This document shows, one piece after another, positions 28,184 through 37,264 of a DNA stretch of 64,000 nt. Both the position numbers and the translations under genes were made by a program. Source of the stretch: Streptomyces taklimakanensis (GTDB taxonomy: Bacteria; Actinomycetota; Actinomycetes; Streptomycetales; Streptomycetaceae); assembly GCF_009709575.1 (NCBI RefSeq), contig NZ_WIXO01000001.1, forward strand, positions 2,110,001-2,174,000, given 5' to 3'. The notes beneath the pieces are model-generated. The model searched no databases. It had not been told where the DNA came from and saw nothing but the letters and a program-made list of their open reading frames with translations. Every line of letters starts with the position of its first letter. Positions within the stretch are counted from its first letter, which is position 1.

Positions 28184-30079
28184 GTGGCACGACGGAGGAT
28201 TCAGGCAACCGTGGACGCGCAAAGCCGTGGGCGTGCGGGGGATGTCGACCCCGCAGACCAGTGGGTCTTCGACCCGGAGACCGGCGACTACAAACTGCGA
28301 CCGGCCTCCCCCGGAGCGCGACCGTCCCCCTCCCCCGCCCCCCGCACGGCGGCTCCCCGAACGGCGCCCCCCCGCACGGAGGCCCCTCGCGCCTCGGACC
28401 ACCGGCAGGCCACCGCTCCCCACGGCGAGGTGCCACGGCAGCGCAGGCGACGGGTGGCCGACGACCCGGAGAGCGAGTCGACCGACGCCACCCCGGCCGA
28501 GACCAGGCCCCCCGGAGGCAGGGCCGCGGCCCGCAAGAGCGCCGGCGGCCGGGCGGCCGCCCGGTACCAGGCCGCGCAGACCGGCGGCAGGGCCGCCGCC
28601 CGGCGCAAGGCGAGGGCGAAGAAGGCCGGCCGGAAGAAGGCCCTGAAATGGACCGGTGGCGTGGCGGCCTTCCTGGTCGTCGGCACCTCGGTCGCCGGAT
28701 ACCTCGTCTACGACCACTTCAACGGCAACCTCAGCACGGTCGACGTCGGCGACGTCGGCGGTGACACCGGGGGCTTCGGCGAGGGCGGCCCCATCAACAT
28801 CCTGCTGATCGGCACGGACAAGCGCACCGGAGCGGGCAACGAGGGCTACGGGGACACGGGCAGCGGCGGCCACGCCGACACCACGTTCCTCTTCCACGTC
28901 TCCGAGGACCGCTCCAACGCCACCGTCCTGAGCATCCCCCGGGACCTGATCACCGACATCCCCGACTGCCCCACCAAGCAGGAGGACGGCACCACCGAGA
29001 TGATCCCGGGCACCCCGAACACCCGGTTCAACAACAGCCTCGGTCAGGGGGGCCGCGACCCGGGCTGCACCATGCGCACCGTCAAGGAGCTGACGGGGCT
29101 GGACGTCCACCACTTCATGATGGCCGACTTCAACGCGGTCAAGACGCTGACCACCGCCATCGGCGGCGTCGAGGTCTGTCTGGAGAAGCCCGTCAAGGAC
29201 CCCAAGTCGAAGCTGGACCTGCCCGCCGGCGAGAGCGTCGTCATGGGCGAGGACGCCCTGGCCTTCGTCCGCACCCGCAAGAGCTTCGGGAACAGCAGCG
29301 ACCTGGACCGCATCAAGGTGCAGCAGCAGTTCCTGAGTTCGATGATCCGCAAGTTCAAGTCCAACGACACCCTGACCGACCCCGGCAAGCTGTGGGACCT
29401 GGCGGACGCCGCCACCAAGGCGCTCACCGTCGACAGCAAGATAGGCAGCATCAAGAAGCTGACCGACCTGGGCAGGGAACTCAGCGGGATCGACCTCAAG
29501 AACATCTCCTTCGTCACCCTCCCGGTGAACGACAATCCCACGGAGAAGATCAAGGCCACCGTCGTACTCGACGAGACCAAGGCGCTCCCGCTGTTCTCGA
29601 TGCTGCAGAACGACGTCTCCCTCACCGAGGTGGAGAAGAAGGAGAAGGCGGCCAAGGACAAGGCCAAGCAGGAGCAGGAGGCCCTGCTCAAGGGCCCGCG
29701 GGCCGATGCCGTCGACGTCCGGGTCGACGTCTTCAACGGCGGGGAGATCGCCGGCGCCGCGCAGACCACGCTCAGTTGGCTGCAGAACAGCCACGGGATG
29801 TCGAAGGCCCGCAACGGCGGCAACGCGCCCGAGCCGGCCGACAAGACGACCCTGGAATACGCGCCCAACCAGGCCGACCAGGCTCGCAAGCTCGCCGACC
29901 TCATGGGCCTGCCCGCCTCCGCCCTGAAGCCGGGCACCGTGGACGCCGTGGGGCGCGAACCGATGGTCCTCACGCTCGGCGCCGACTTCAAGGGGGTCGG
30001 GATCCCCGTCGCCACTCCGACGAAGGCCCCGGAGAACCTCGGGAACGTGGAGGCCGACGAACAGATATGCGCCAAGTGA
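28184..30079 (+). CDS. LCP family glycopolymer ligase with LytR_C domain, paralogue 2
   Basis: 631 residues, the longest of the five. A charged, Pro/Arg/Ala-rich cytoplasmic N-terminus (about 150 residues, with RAAARK/RAAARY/RAAARR repeats) leads to a membrane helix (about 155-175). An LCP domain follows (ILLIGTDKRTGAGN, HADTTFLFHVSED, SIPRDLITDIPDC, FVRTRKSFGNSSDLDRIKVQ). A Lys/Glu-rich coil (about 485-505) connects to a C-terminal LytR_C domain (VDVRVDVFNGGEIAGAAQTT). The GTG at 28184 follows GGAGGGC at suitable spacing. It has its own candidate promoter. Confidence 0.92.
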   Translation: MARRRIQATVDAQSRGRAGDVDPADQWVFDPETGDYKLRPASPGARPSPSPAPRTAAPRTAPPRTEAPRASDHRQATAPHGEVPRQRRRRVADDPESESTDATPAETRPPGGRAAARKSAGGRAAARYQAAQTGGRAAARRKARAKKAGRKKALKWTGGVAAFLVVGTSVAGYLVYDHFNGNLSTVDVGDVGGDTGGFGEGGPINILLIGTDKRTGAGNEGYGDTGSGGHADTTFLFHVSEDRSNATVLSIPRDLITDIPDCPTKQEDGTTEMIPGTPNTRFNNSLGQGGRDPGCTMRTVKELTGLDVHHFMMADFNAVKTLTTAIGGVEVCLEKPVKDPKSKLDLPAGESVVMGEDALAFVRTRKSFGNSSDLDRIKVQQQFLSSMIRKFKSNDTLTDPGKLWDLADAATKALTVDSKIGSIKKLTDLGRELSGIDLKNISFVTLPVNDNPTEKIKATVVLDETKALPLFSMLQNDVSLTEVEKKEKAAKDKAKQEQEALLKGPRADAVDVRVDVFNGGEIAGAAQTTLSWLQNSHGMSKARNGGNAPEPADKTTLEYAPNQADQARKLADLMGLPASALKPGTVDAVGREPMVLTLGADFKGVGIPVATPTKAPENLGNVEADEQICAK

Positions 30080-30128
30080 GGTCCCGGCGCCGCGTTCCGA
30101 AGCGGTCCCGGTGGCTGGGGAGGGCTCG

Positions 30129-31820
30129 TTGAGGCAGTACGCCGCACCGGGGGACGGACCGCACGACCGCGCCCCGCGGGCCCGGGACCTCGGCCGGAGG
30201 AACGGACCGTACGCGGACGCCTCCGGAACGGACGGCACCGGAGGGGGTGCCGGTGCCGGACGCGGCCCGCGCTCCGGCGGGCACGGAGCGGGACACGGGA
30301 GGAGCGGCCCCGAGGGGAGCGGCGGCGGTACGGGGGGCCGTCGGCCCGGGGGCGCCGTGCGGGTGCTGCGCTGGGTCGCCCTCAGCCTGTCGGTACTGGT
30401 CCTGGGCACCGCCGGCGCCGGCTACCTCTACTACGAGCACCTCAACGGCAACCTCACCAGGAAGCCCCTCACCCTCGGCGGCGACCAGCTCAAACACCGT
30501 CAGGACGCCGACGGTCGCACCCCGATCAACATCCTGCTGCTGGGCTCCGACAGCCGTAACTCCACGCGGAACGTCGAGCTCGGCGGCGCCCGCGACAAGG
30601 TCGGGGACGAGCCGCTCGCCGACGTGCAGATGCTGCTGCACCTCTCCGCCGACCGCGACAGCATCTCGGTGCTCAGCATCCCCCGGGACACCCGGGTGAC
30701 CATCCCCGAGTGCACCGACCCGGAGGACGACACGGTCCATCCACGGACCATCGGGAAGATCAACACCAGTCTCCAGCACGGCGGACCGGGCTGCACCGTC
30801 GCCACCTGGGGCGAACTGACCGGCATCCCCATCGACCACTTCATGATGATCGACTTCGCGGGCGTGGTGGACATGGCCGACGCCGTCGGCGGTGTCCCCG
30901 TCTGCGTGCGGGCCAACGTCCACGACCCCAACTCCGGCCTCCGTCTGGAGAAGGGCGAGACCACCGTCCGGGGCGAGCAGGCCCTCCAGTGGCTGCGCAC
31001 CCGCTACGGCTTCGGCGACGGCACGGACATCGGCCGGGCCCGGGCCCAGCACATGTACATGAACTCGATGGTCCGCCAGCTCAAGGCCGGCACCAAGCTC
31101 ACCGACGCCGGCAAGCTCCGGGCGCTCGCCGAGGCCGCGACCGAGGCGCTCACCGTGGACGACGGCATCGAGGGCGTCAAGGACCTCTACGACCTGGCGA
31201 ACGAGTTGAAGAAGGTCCCCACCGACCGGATCTCCATGGCCACCATGCCGTGGGAGTACGCCGCCGGCGGCGACTACGTCGTCCCCAAGCCCGGCGAGGC
31301 CGAACAGGTCTTCTCCCTCATCCGCGACGACGTCGCGCTCGACGGGAAGGACCCCGCGCCGAAGAAGGACACCGCACGGGAGACGCGCGACCCCGCCGCG
31401 CCCGAGGAACGGATCACCGTGCGCGTCCTCAACGGCACCCGCACCGCCGCCCTCGGTCCCGTCAACGGCCGCGCCGGCGCCGTCGCCGACGAACTGCGGC
31501 GGCTCGGTTTCACTCTGGCCGCCGCCGAACCGACCGAGGAGCCCCGGGCCGACACCACCCTGTCGTACCCCGACGAGAGCCTGCACGGCGACGCCCTCGC
31601 CGTCGCCGAGGCCGTCGGCCTGCCCGAGCGGGCGGTACGGCGGTCGGCGGGCGTCGAGGAGATCACCCTGGTCGTGGGCGCCGACTGGCGTGAGGGCGCC
31701 ACCTATCCGGTGGGGTCGGAGAAGCCGGACGACGGCGAGCGCAAGGCCCCAAAGAGCGCCGACATGCTGGGCGGCGAGGACAGGGGCTGCATGGACGTCA
31801 ACCCCCGCTACACCTGGTGA
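30129..31820 (+). CDS. LCP family glycopolymer ligase with LytR_C domain, paralogue 3
   Basis: 563 residues from the TTG at 30129, chosen because GGAGGG (30119-30124) lies just upstream. A GTG at 30111, in frame, has no ribosome site but would add six residues. It has a Gly/Arg-rich cytoplasmic head, a membrane helix, an LCP domain (NILLLGSDSRNSTRN, LHLSADRDSISVLSIPRDT, WLRTRYGFGDGTDIGRARAQ) and a LytR_C domain (ITVRVLNGTRTAALGPVNGR). It follows LCP 2 by 49 bases and converges with the next glycosyltransferase gene only 7 bases away. Confidence 0.9.
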   Translation: MRQYAAPGDGPHDRAPRARDLGRRNGPYADASGTDGTGGGAGAGRGPRSGGHGAGHGRSGPEGSGGGTGGRRPGGAVRVLRWVALSLSVLVLGTAGAGYLYYEHLNGNLTRKPLTLGGDQLKHRQDADGRTPINILLLGSDSRNSTRNVELGGARDKVGDEPLADVQMLLHLSADRDSISVLSIPRDTRVTIPECTDPEDDTVHPRTIGKINTSLQHGGPGCTVATWGELTGIPIDHFMMIDFAGVVDMADAVGGVPVCVRANVHDPNSGLRLEKGETTVRGEQALQWLRTRYGFGDGTDIGRARAQHMYMNSMVRQLKAGTKLTDAGKLRALAEAATEALTVDDGIEGVKDLYDLANELKKVPTDRISMATMPWEYAAGGDYVVPKPGEAEQVFSLIRDDVALDGKDPAPKKDTARETRDPAAPEERITVRVLNGTRTAALGPVNGRAGAVADELRRLGFTLAAAEPTEEPRADTTLSYPDESLHGDALAVAEAVGLPERAVRRSAGVEEITLVVGADWREGATYPVGSEKPDDGERKAPKSADMLGGEDRGCMDVNPRYTW

Positions 31821-31827
31821 CGCGCCG

Positions 31828-32871
31828 TCAGCCGCCGGCGGTCACCGGCTCCCTGCGGCTCGCCTTCACCTTCTCGGCCAGCTTGCGCGGACTGGTCAAA
31901 AAGCCCCAGCCCCAGGACATGTGCATCGTCGCCAGCGCGAGCGGGATCCGCACCCGGGCTCCCGGCGGCAGACCCCTGCCCGCCGGGACCGATCCCGCGG
32001 TGATCGCCGCGAGGTAGCCCGCCGGGACGACCAGGCCCCAGGGGGTGACCAGCGCCCCCACCACCAGGCCCGCCGCCATCGCCACCACCGCGGCGGGCGG
32101 CGCCAGGTAGCGCAGGTTGATCGACCCGGAGTGGTAGCGGGCCACCACGTGCCGCCAGCGGCCGTAGTTGCGGTACTGCTTGGCCAGCGCGCGCACGCTC
32201 GGTCGCGGCCGGTAGGAGACCAGCAGCTCCGGCGAGAACCAGATCAGCCCGCCCGCCTGCCGGATGCGGAAGTTCAGTTCCCAGTCCTGCGCCCGGATGA
32301 ACTCCTCGTTGTAGCCGCCCTGCTGCTCCAGCACCTCCCGCCGGAAGACTCCCAGGTAGACCGTCTCGGCCTCGCCGGCCTCGCCACCGGTGTGGAACGC
32401 CGCGTTGCCGACACCGATCCTCGACGTCATCGCGGCGGCCACCGCCTTCTCCCAGTCGTTCTCGCCCTCGGCGTGCATGATGCCGCCGACGTTCGCCGCG
32501 CCGGTCTCCTCCAGCAACCGCACGGCGGTCGCTATGTAGTTCGGCGAGAGCATGCCGTGCCCGTCCACCCGCACCACGATCGGGTGGCGGGAGGCGGCGA
32601 TGGCCGCGTTGAGGCCGGCGGGGGTGCGGCCGGTGGGGTTGGGCACGGTGCGCACCCGCGGGTCCTCGCGGACCAGCTCGGCGGCGATGGCGTCGGTGTG
32701 GTCCTCGGATGGGCCGAGGGCGATCACGACCTCCAGCTCACCGGCGTACTCCTGCTCCAGGATGTGCCGCACGGAGCTGCGCAGGTACCGCTCCTCGTTG
32801 AGCACCGGCATGATCACGGAGACCGCGGGCGGCGCCGCGGCCGGGGAGGGGGATCGTTGTGCAGAGGTCAC
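31828..32871 (-). CDS. GT2 family glycosyltransferase with C-terminal membrane segments
   Basis: 347 residues. The GT-A fold starts at PAVSVIMPVLNEERYLRSSV, with VVRVDGHGMLSPNYIATAV (in place of a plain DxD), then VYLGVFRREVLEQQGGYNEE and AQDWELNFRIRQAG as acceptor and catalytic regions. Two or three hydrophobic segments follow near the C-terminus (about 250-300), anchoring it at the inner face. It resembles succinoglycan/exopolysaccharide chain transferases. Placed among LCP ligases, it may help build the polymer they attach. It starts at 32871; a separate promoter is likely. Confidence 0.88.
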   Translation of the reverse strand: MTSAQRSPSPAAAPPAVSVIMPVLNEERYLRSSVRHILEQEYAGELEVVIALGPSEDHTDAIAAELVREDPRVRTVPNPTGRTPAGLNAAIAASRHPIVVRVDGHGMLSPNYIATAVRLLEETGAANVGGIMHAEGENDWEKAVAAAMTSRIGVGNAAFHTGGEAGEAETVYLGVFRREVLEQQGGYNEEFIRAQDWELNFRIRQAGGLIWFSPELLVSYRPRPSVRALAKQYRNYGRWRHVVARYHSGSINLRYLAPPAAVVAMAAGLVVGALVTPWGLVVPAGYLAAITAGSVPAGRGLPPGARVRIPLALATMHMSWGWGFLTSPRKLAEKVKASRREPVTAGG

Positions 32872-33018
32872 CGGATCACGGTACCGCGACCGGGTGACGC
32901 CCTCGCACGGCAGCCGGGTGGCCGCCGGCCGAGGACGGCGTGGGATCGCGGTCCGTAGATCGTATGGACTTATGTTGGCCGCTTCCTGGCCCCCACCGCC
33001 GCGGAGGTGCTTACCCCG

Positions 33019-34662
33019 ATGCCCCTACGGTCACGGTCCCGTCAACGCGGCCGCCACGCCCGTCCCCGACCGAAGCGGCGCGGCCCGTCCCGCTGGGGAA
33101 CCAGGATCGCCGGCGCCGTCTCCGCGATGGTGCTGCTGGCCGGCGGCATCGGGCACGCGGTGGTCTCCGGACTCGACGGCCGCCTGGAGCGCGTGGACCC
33201 CTTCCACGGGCTCAGCCACCGCCCCGGTGCCGGAGGCGGCACCAACTTCCTGGTCGTCGGCGTCGACGACCGCGACGACCTCACCGAGGAGCAGAAACGC
33301 AGGTACTCGCTCGGGGGCGAGCCCTGCAACTGCACCGACACGATCATGCTCGTGCACATCTCGGCCGACCGCGGCCGGGCCAGTGTCGTCAGCATCCCCC
33401 GCGACACCTACGCCGAGTTCCCCGAGCACATCGACCCGGTCACCGGCGAGCGCCGCACCGAGCACTCCGGGAAGATCAACGCCGCCTACTCCATCGGCGG
33501 CCCGGGACTCACCGTCCGCACCGTCGAGAAACTGACCGGCCTGCGCATCGACCACTACCTGGAGGTCGACTTCACCAGCTTCATGCGGACCATCGACGCC
33601 CTGGGCGGCGTCCCCGTCTGCACCCCCCGACCGCTCCGCGACGAACGCAGCGGCCTCGACCTGCCCGCCGGCACCACCCGGCTCGACGGCGGAGAGGCCC
33701 TGCGGTACGTACGGGCGCGGTACCTCGACGCCGAGGGCGACCTCGGCCGCATCAAGCGTCAACAGCGCTTCCTGGCCTCCGTCATCGGCGAGGCCACCGA
33801 GAAGGACCTCCTCACCGCCCCCACCCGGCTCGGCCGGGTCGTCTCCGCACTGCTCGGATCGGTCCGCGCCGACCGGGACTTCGGCGCCGACGATCTGCTG
33901 GCGCTCGGCCGGGCCATGCGCGGCTTCACCACGGCCTCCGCCGAGTTCGCCTCCGTCCCCCTCGACGACCCCGACCACACGGTGCCCGGTGTCGGCTCGA
34001 CCGTCGTGTGGAACGACGAGGGCGCGGAGCGGCTGTTCACCGCGCTGCGCCGGGACCGCCCCCTGACTTCCGGAACGGCGAAGCGGGCCGGGCGGGAGGG
34101 GGTCGGCGGTGCCGCGGCCGATGCCAAGAACCTCGACGAGCCCCCCGGCGGGAGGCCCGAGCGGACGGAGAAGCCCCGGAAGGACGATCCCCTGCCGGTC
34201 GAGGTCGATCCCGCGAGGATCCGCGTGCGGGTCGAGAACGGCACCTCCGACGCCGCCCTCGGCGACCGGGTGGACCGCGCCCTGCGCGCCACCGGCTTCG
34301 ACACCACCGGCGCCCCCCGCGCCGCGGAGCGCCGGGACGTCGAGCACACCGTCATCCGCCACGACCCCGGCTGGGACCGCTCGGCGCGCGCCCTGGCCAC
34401 CGCTCTGCCCGGCGCCCGGCTGAAGGCGGTGAAGGGGCAGGGGCCGGTGCTGGAGGTCGTCCTGGGCGACGACCGTCAGGAGGTGCGCCGGGTGCGTCCC
34501 GCGCCCGCCGACGGCACGGCCCCCGCCGCGTCCTCCTCGGCCTCGGGCTCCCCGTCGCCCTCCGCGTCCCCGTCGTCGTCCCCGGACGGCGGCGGTCGCC
34601 CGGCGAAACCCGGGAGCGGCGGCGTGCGTGCCGTCACGGGCGACGAGGTCGCCTGTCCCTGA
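33019..34662 (+). CDS. LCP family glycopolymer ligase with LytR_C-like domain, paralogue 4
   Basis: 547 residues. ATG 33019 was chosen because GGAGGT (33003-33008) is well spaced; a GTG at 33007 overlaps that site. It has an Arg-rich cytoplasmic head, a membrane helix (IAGAVSAMVLLAGGIGHAVV), an LCP domain (TNFLVVGVDDRDDLTEEQKR, DTIMLVHISADRGRASVVSI, YVRARYLDAEGDLGRIKRQQ) and a C-terminal IRVRVENGTSDAALGDR region. It ends in a Ser/Pro-rich tail. A paired Cys (EPCNCTDT) near the active site is not present in the other paralogues. Confidence 0.9.
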   Translation: MPLRSRSRQRGRHARPRPKRRGPSRWGTRIAGAVSAMVLLAGGIGHAVVSGLDGRLERVDPFHGLSHRPGAGGGTNFLVVGVDDRDDLTEEQKRRYSLGGEPCNCTDTIMLVHISADRGRASVVSIPRDTYAEFPEHIDPVTGERRTEHSGKINAAYSIGGPGLTVRTVEKLTGLRIDHYLEVDFTSFMRTIDALGGVPVCTPRPLRDERSGLDLPAGTTRLDGGEALRYVRARYLDAEGDLGRIKRQQRFLASVIGEATEKDLLTAPTRLGRVVSALLGSVRADRDFGADDLLALGRAMRGFTTASAEFASVPLDDPDHTVPGVGSTVVWNDEGAERLFTALRRDRPLTSGTAKRAGREGVGGAAADAKNLDEPPGGRPERTEKPRKDDPLPVEVDPARIRVRVENGTSDAALGDRVDRALRATGFDTTGAPRAAERRDVEHTVIRHDPGWDRSARALATALPGARLKAVKGQGPVLEVVLGDDRQEVRRVRPAPADGTAPAASSSASGSPSPSASPSSSPDGGGRPAKPGSGGVRAVTGDEVACP

Positions 34663-34692
34663 CGGTCGTCCCGTCCGCCGGTCGGTCGTCCG

Positions 34693-35241
34693 TCAGTCGT
34701 CGATGCCCTCGGCCGCCCGCCGGTCGCGCAACTCCTTGATCGCACGGCGCCGGGCCAGCCGGTGGGTACGCCGGATCTGGGCCTCCTGCCACCGCCGCTT
34801 GTCCCGCTCGGTCTCGGGGATCACCGGCGGCACCGGTCGCGGCCTGCCGCTCTCGTCCACCGCCGTGAACACCAGGTAGGCCGAGGCGACCTGCGTCGCC
34901 GGGGCCGACTCGTTCCAGCGCTCGGCCAGCACCCGCACCCCGACCTCCATCGAGGTCCGGCCCGTCCAGTTCACCTGGGCCTTCACATGCACCAGGTCCC
35001 CCACCCGGACCGGCTCCAGGAAGACCATCTCGTCCATCGACGCCGTGACCGCCGGCCCGCCCGAGTGCCGTCCGGCCACCGCGCCCGCCGCGTCGTCGAC
35101 CAACTTCATGATCACCCCGCCGTGGACGGTGCCGAGGAGGTTGGTGTCGTTGCCCGTCATGATGTGCGACAGGGTGGTCCGGGACACCGCGGTGGGCTTG
35201 CCCGGCAGATCGTGCTGGGGGGCCTGGGCCTGAGTCGTCAT
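34693..35241 (-). CDS. Hotdog-fold acyl-CoA thioesterase (cytosolic long-chain type)
   Basis: 182 residues. The hotdog motif TNLLGTVHGGVIMKLVDDAA and the following FLEPVRVGDLVHVKAQVNW, SMEVGVRVLAERW and YLVFTAVDESGRPRPVPPV are those of YciA/BACH-type acyl-CoA thioesterases. The C-terminal tail is basic and helical. The start at 35241 gives MTTQAQAPQHDLPGKPTAVS, the usual N-terminus. It lies convergently with LCP 4 (30-bp gap) and divergently from LCP 5. Confidence 0.9.
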   Translation of the reverse strand: MTTQAQAPQHDLPGKPTAVSRTTLSHIMTGNDTNLLGTVHGGVIMKLVDDAAGAVAGRHSGGPAVTASMDEMVFLEPVRVGDLVHVKAQVNWTGRTSMEVGVRVLAERWNESAPATQVASAYLVFTAVDESGRPRPVPPVIPETERDKRRWQEAQIRRTHRLARRRAIKELRDRRAAEGIDD

Positions 35242-35444
35242 GTTCTCCACCCTATGCGGCCCCTCCGGTACGGAACCCCACGGCCCGCGCCCGCCGCCCG
35301 GGCGCACGGACGGCGCCCCGCCCCACCCGGTGCGCGCCCGTCCCGCCGCGAACACCGCGCAGTGCATCAGCTCTGCAACAGCCCTGCTCCGGTTCCGGCC
35401 CCCTGTCTATGGCTCGTCCACCCGGAGCGTGCACACTGCCTCCC

Positions 35445-36677
35445 ATGACTGACTGGCCCAACGGCGGTGGCGTCGGACCGCGCCCGGACCCCACCCGTGC
35501 CATGCCGAACCCGCGACGCGGTGACCACTACGGCGGCCACGGCAACCACGACGGCCCCACCGGGTACGACGGCCGCCCCGGATACGGCGGCCCCGCCGGG
35601 TACGACTCCGGCTACAACACGGGCCAGGTGTACGCCGGCGCCGGCTACGCCGGGGGGCGCGGCGGGGACGGGAACGTCGGGTACCGCGGCCCGCGCCCCG
35701 CCCCCGACTGGGGCCGTCGGATCAAGGTGGGGTTCGTCACCCTGCTCGTCGTGCTCCTGGTGTGGTCCGTCGGCACCTACTTCTGGGCCGACTCCAAGCT
35801 GCGCCGCGAGGTCGACCTGAGCACGGTCGTCGACCGGCCCGAGAAGGGCGAGGGCACCACGTACCTGATCGTGGGCTCCGACAGCCGCGAGGGCCTGACC
35901 GCCGAGGAGCGGAAGGAACTGCACACCGGATCGGCCGCGGGGAAGCGCACCGACTCGATGATCCTGCTCCACGACGGCCCCCAGGGCGTCGTCATGATCT
36001 CCCTGCCCCGCGACTCCTGGGTCACCATCCCCGAGTTCAAGGGGTCCGAGAGCGGCAAGATGTTCCCCTCCCGCGGCGCCAACAAGCTCAACGCCTCCTA
36101 CTCCATGGACGGCGCCACCCTGCTGGTCCGCACCGTCGAGTACAACACCGGCCTGCGCATAGACCACTACGCGGAGATCGGCTTCGGCGGCTTCGCCAAG
36201 ATCGTGGACGCGGTCGGCGGCGTGGAGATGGACATCCCCCGCGACATCAAGGACAAGAACTCCGGCGCCGACTTCGAGAAGGGCCGTCAGACGCTGAACG
36301 GCGCCGAGGCGTTGGCCTTCGTCCGCAACCGCTACGAGGCGGGCAGCGACCTGGAGCGCACCAAGAACCAGCAGAAGTTCCTGGCCGCCCTGGCCGACCA
36401 GACCGCCACCCCCTCCACCGTCCTCAATCCCTTCAGGCTCTACCCGACGATGAGCGCGGGCCTGGACACCCTGATCGTCGACAAGGACATGGGGCTGTTC
36501 GACCTGGCCTCGATGTTCTGGGCCATGAAGGACGTCACGGGCGGCGAGGGCGTCTCGATGAACATGCCGATCGCGGGATCCGCGCCGCAGGGCTCCCTCA
36601 AGTGGGACATGGCGAAGGTCAAGACGCTCGTCGAGCAGATCAAGAACGGCGAGAAGGTCACCGTCAAGGGCGACTGA
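35445..36677 (+). CDS. LCP family glycopolymer ligase, paralogue 5
   Basis: 410 residues. The cytoplasmic head is Gly/Tyr/Asp rich (GYDGRPGYGGPAGYDSGYN, resembling the glycosyltransferase tail in this window). It is followed by one membrane helix (VGFVTLLVVLLVWSVGTYFW) and an LCP domain (TYLIVGSDSREGLTAEER, DSMILLHDGPQGVVMISLPR, FVRNRYEAGSDLERTKNQQK). No LytR_C domain is present. ATG 35445 was chosen by fit to the family. A perfect 17-bp terminator follows, closing the LCP block. Confidence 0.9.
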   Translation: MTDWPNGGGVGPRPDPTRAMPNPRRGDHYGGHGNHDGPTGYDGRPGYGGPAGYDSGYNTGQVYAGAGYAGGRGGDGNVGYRGPRPAPDWGRRIKVGFVTLLVVLLVWSVGTYFWADSKLRREVDLSTVVDRPEKGEGTTYLIVGSDSREGLTAEERKELHTGSAAGKRTDSMILLHDGPQGVVMISLPRDSWVTIPEFKGSESGKMFPSRGANKLNASYSMDGATLLVRTVEYNTGLRIDHYAEIGFGGFAKIVDAVGGVEMDIPRDIKDKNSGADFEKGRQTLNGAEALAFVRNRYEAGSDLERTKNQQKFLAALADQTATPSTVLNPFRLYPTMSAGLDTLIVDKDMGLFDLASMFWAMKDVTGGEGVSMNMPIAGSAPQGSLKWDMAKVKTLVEQIKNGEKVTVKGD

Positions 36678-36718
36678 ACCCCGCCGGCGCGGGAACACCT
36701 CCCGTACGGCCATGTGAC

Positions 36719-36756
36719 GCGTGGGGCCCCGGACCGTCCGGTCCGGGGCCCCACGC
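36719..36756 (+). terminator. Perfect 17-bp terminator hairpin closing the LCP block
   Basis: Bases 36719-36735 pair exactly with 36740-36756 around the tetraloop GTCC. It lies 42 bases past the LCP 5 stop and about 90 bases before the lower-GC insertion begins. It probably insulates the two-gene module from upstream transcription. Confidence 0.8.
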
Positions 36757-36847
36757 GCGGCCGCTGTTGCCGGAAGAGGCGCGCCATGGAGCGATCCGTC
36801 ATCCCATTCCCGCCATGTTCGCCCCCCTTCCTCTCTAAGCTGACACC

Positions 36848-37264
36848 ATGGGAGTCGAGGTAGGGGTGGGTGACCTGATCAGAAGCTACGTGGAGCTTCG
36901 GGATGGCGCCTCCGTAAGGGATGGGTCAGCAGCACGCCTGTTACAGTTCTACAGCGTCGAATGTGGCCTAAAAGCGGCTGTTCTCGGAAAGAACGGAACC
37001 AATGGTCGCAGCACCGCCGACCTTCCCCCCGAACTGCGCACGCACGATTTGAGAGCCCTCGCCAAGGAACTCAGGCTCAGCCCTGACGCGGTGGGACGGC
37101 TGATCGGCTGCCGCCGCAGACACGGCGGTCGGAACAAGGTGGAACAGCACCAACTCCATGAGGCCTGGCGGTATGGTGCCGCACTACACAGGGATGACGA
37201 AAAAATCGCAGACACCGCGCTGAGCAGCCTCAGCGAATGGTGCCGAAAGGAGCACAAGCGGTGA
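36848..37264 (+). CDS. Small HEPN-like protein, partner of the dual NTPase; contains a TTA codon
   Basis: 138 residues. I infer a HEPN fold: a helical FYSVECGLKAAVLG segment (34-47), then THDLRALAKEL (65-75), as in the E-x2-LKA...HDL pattern of HEPN proteins. It ends with HEAWRYGAALHRDDEKIADT, in which Arg108 and His114 give the R-x5-H spacing of HEPN ribonucleases. No named family was confirmed. Leu32 is encoded by TTA (36941-36943), so full translation should depend on the bldA tRNA. There is no ribosome site; TAAGCT (36836-36841) seven bases ahead of the ATG hints at a leaderless transcript. It overlaps the NTPase gene by GTGA. Codon use is more A/T-rich than its neighbours'. Confidence 0.7.
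   Translation: MGVEVGVGDLIRSYVELRDGASVRDGSAARLLQFYSVECGLKAAVLGKNGTNGRSTADLPPELRTHDLRALAKELRLSPDAVGRLIGCRRRHGGRNKVEQHQLHEAWRYGAALHRDDEKIADTALSSLSEWCRKEHKR

Noticed and set aside
28184..30079. LCP proteins as transcriptional regulators (older LytR annotation)
   Set aside because: No DNA-binding domain exists; membrane helix and extracellular LCP motifs show them to be envelope ligases.
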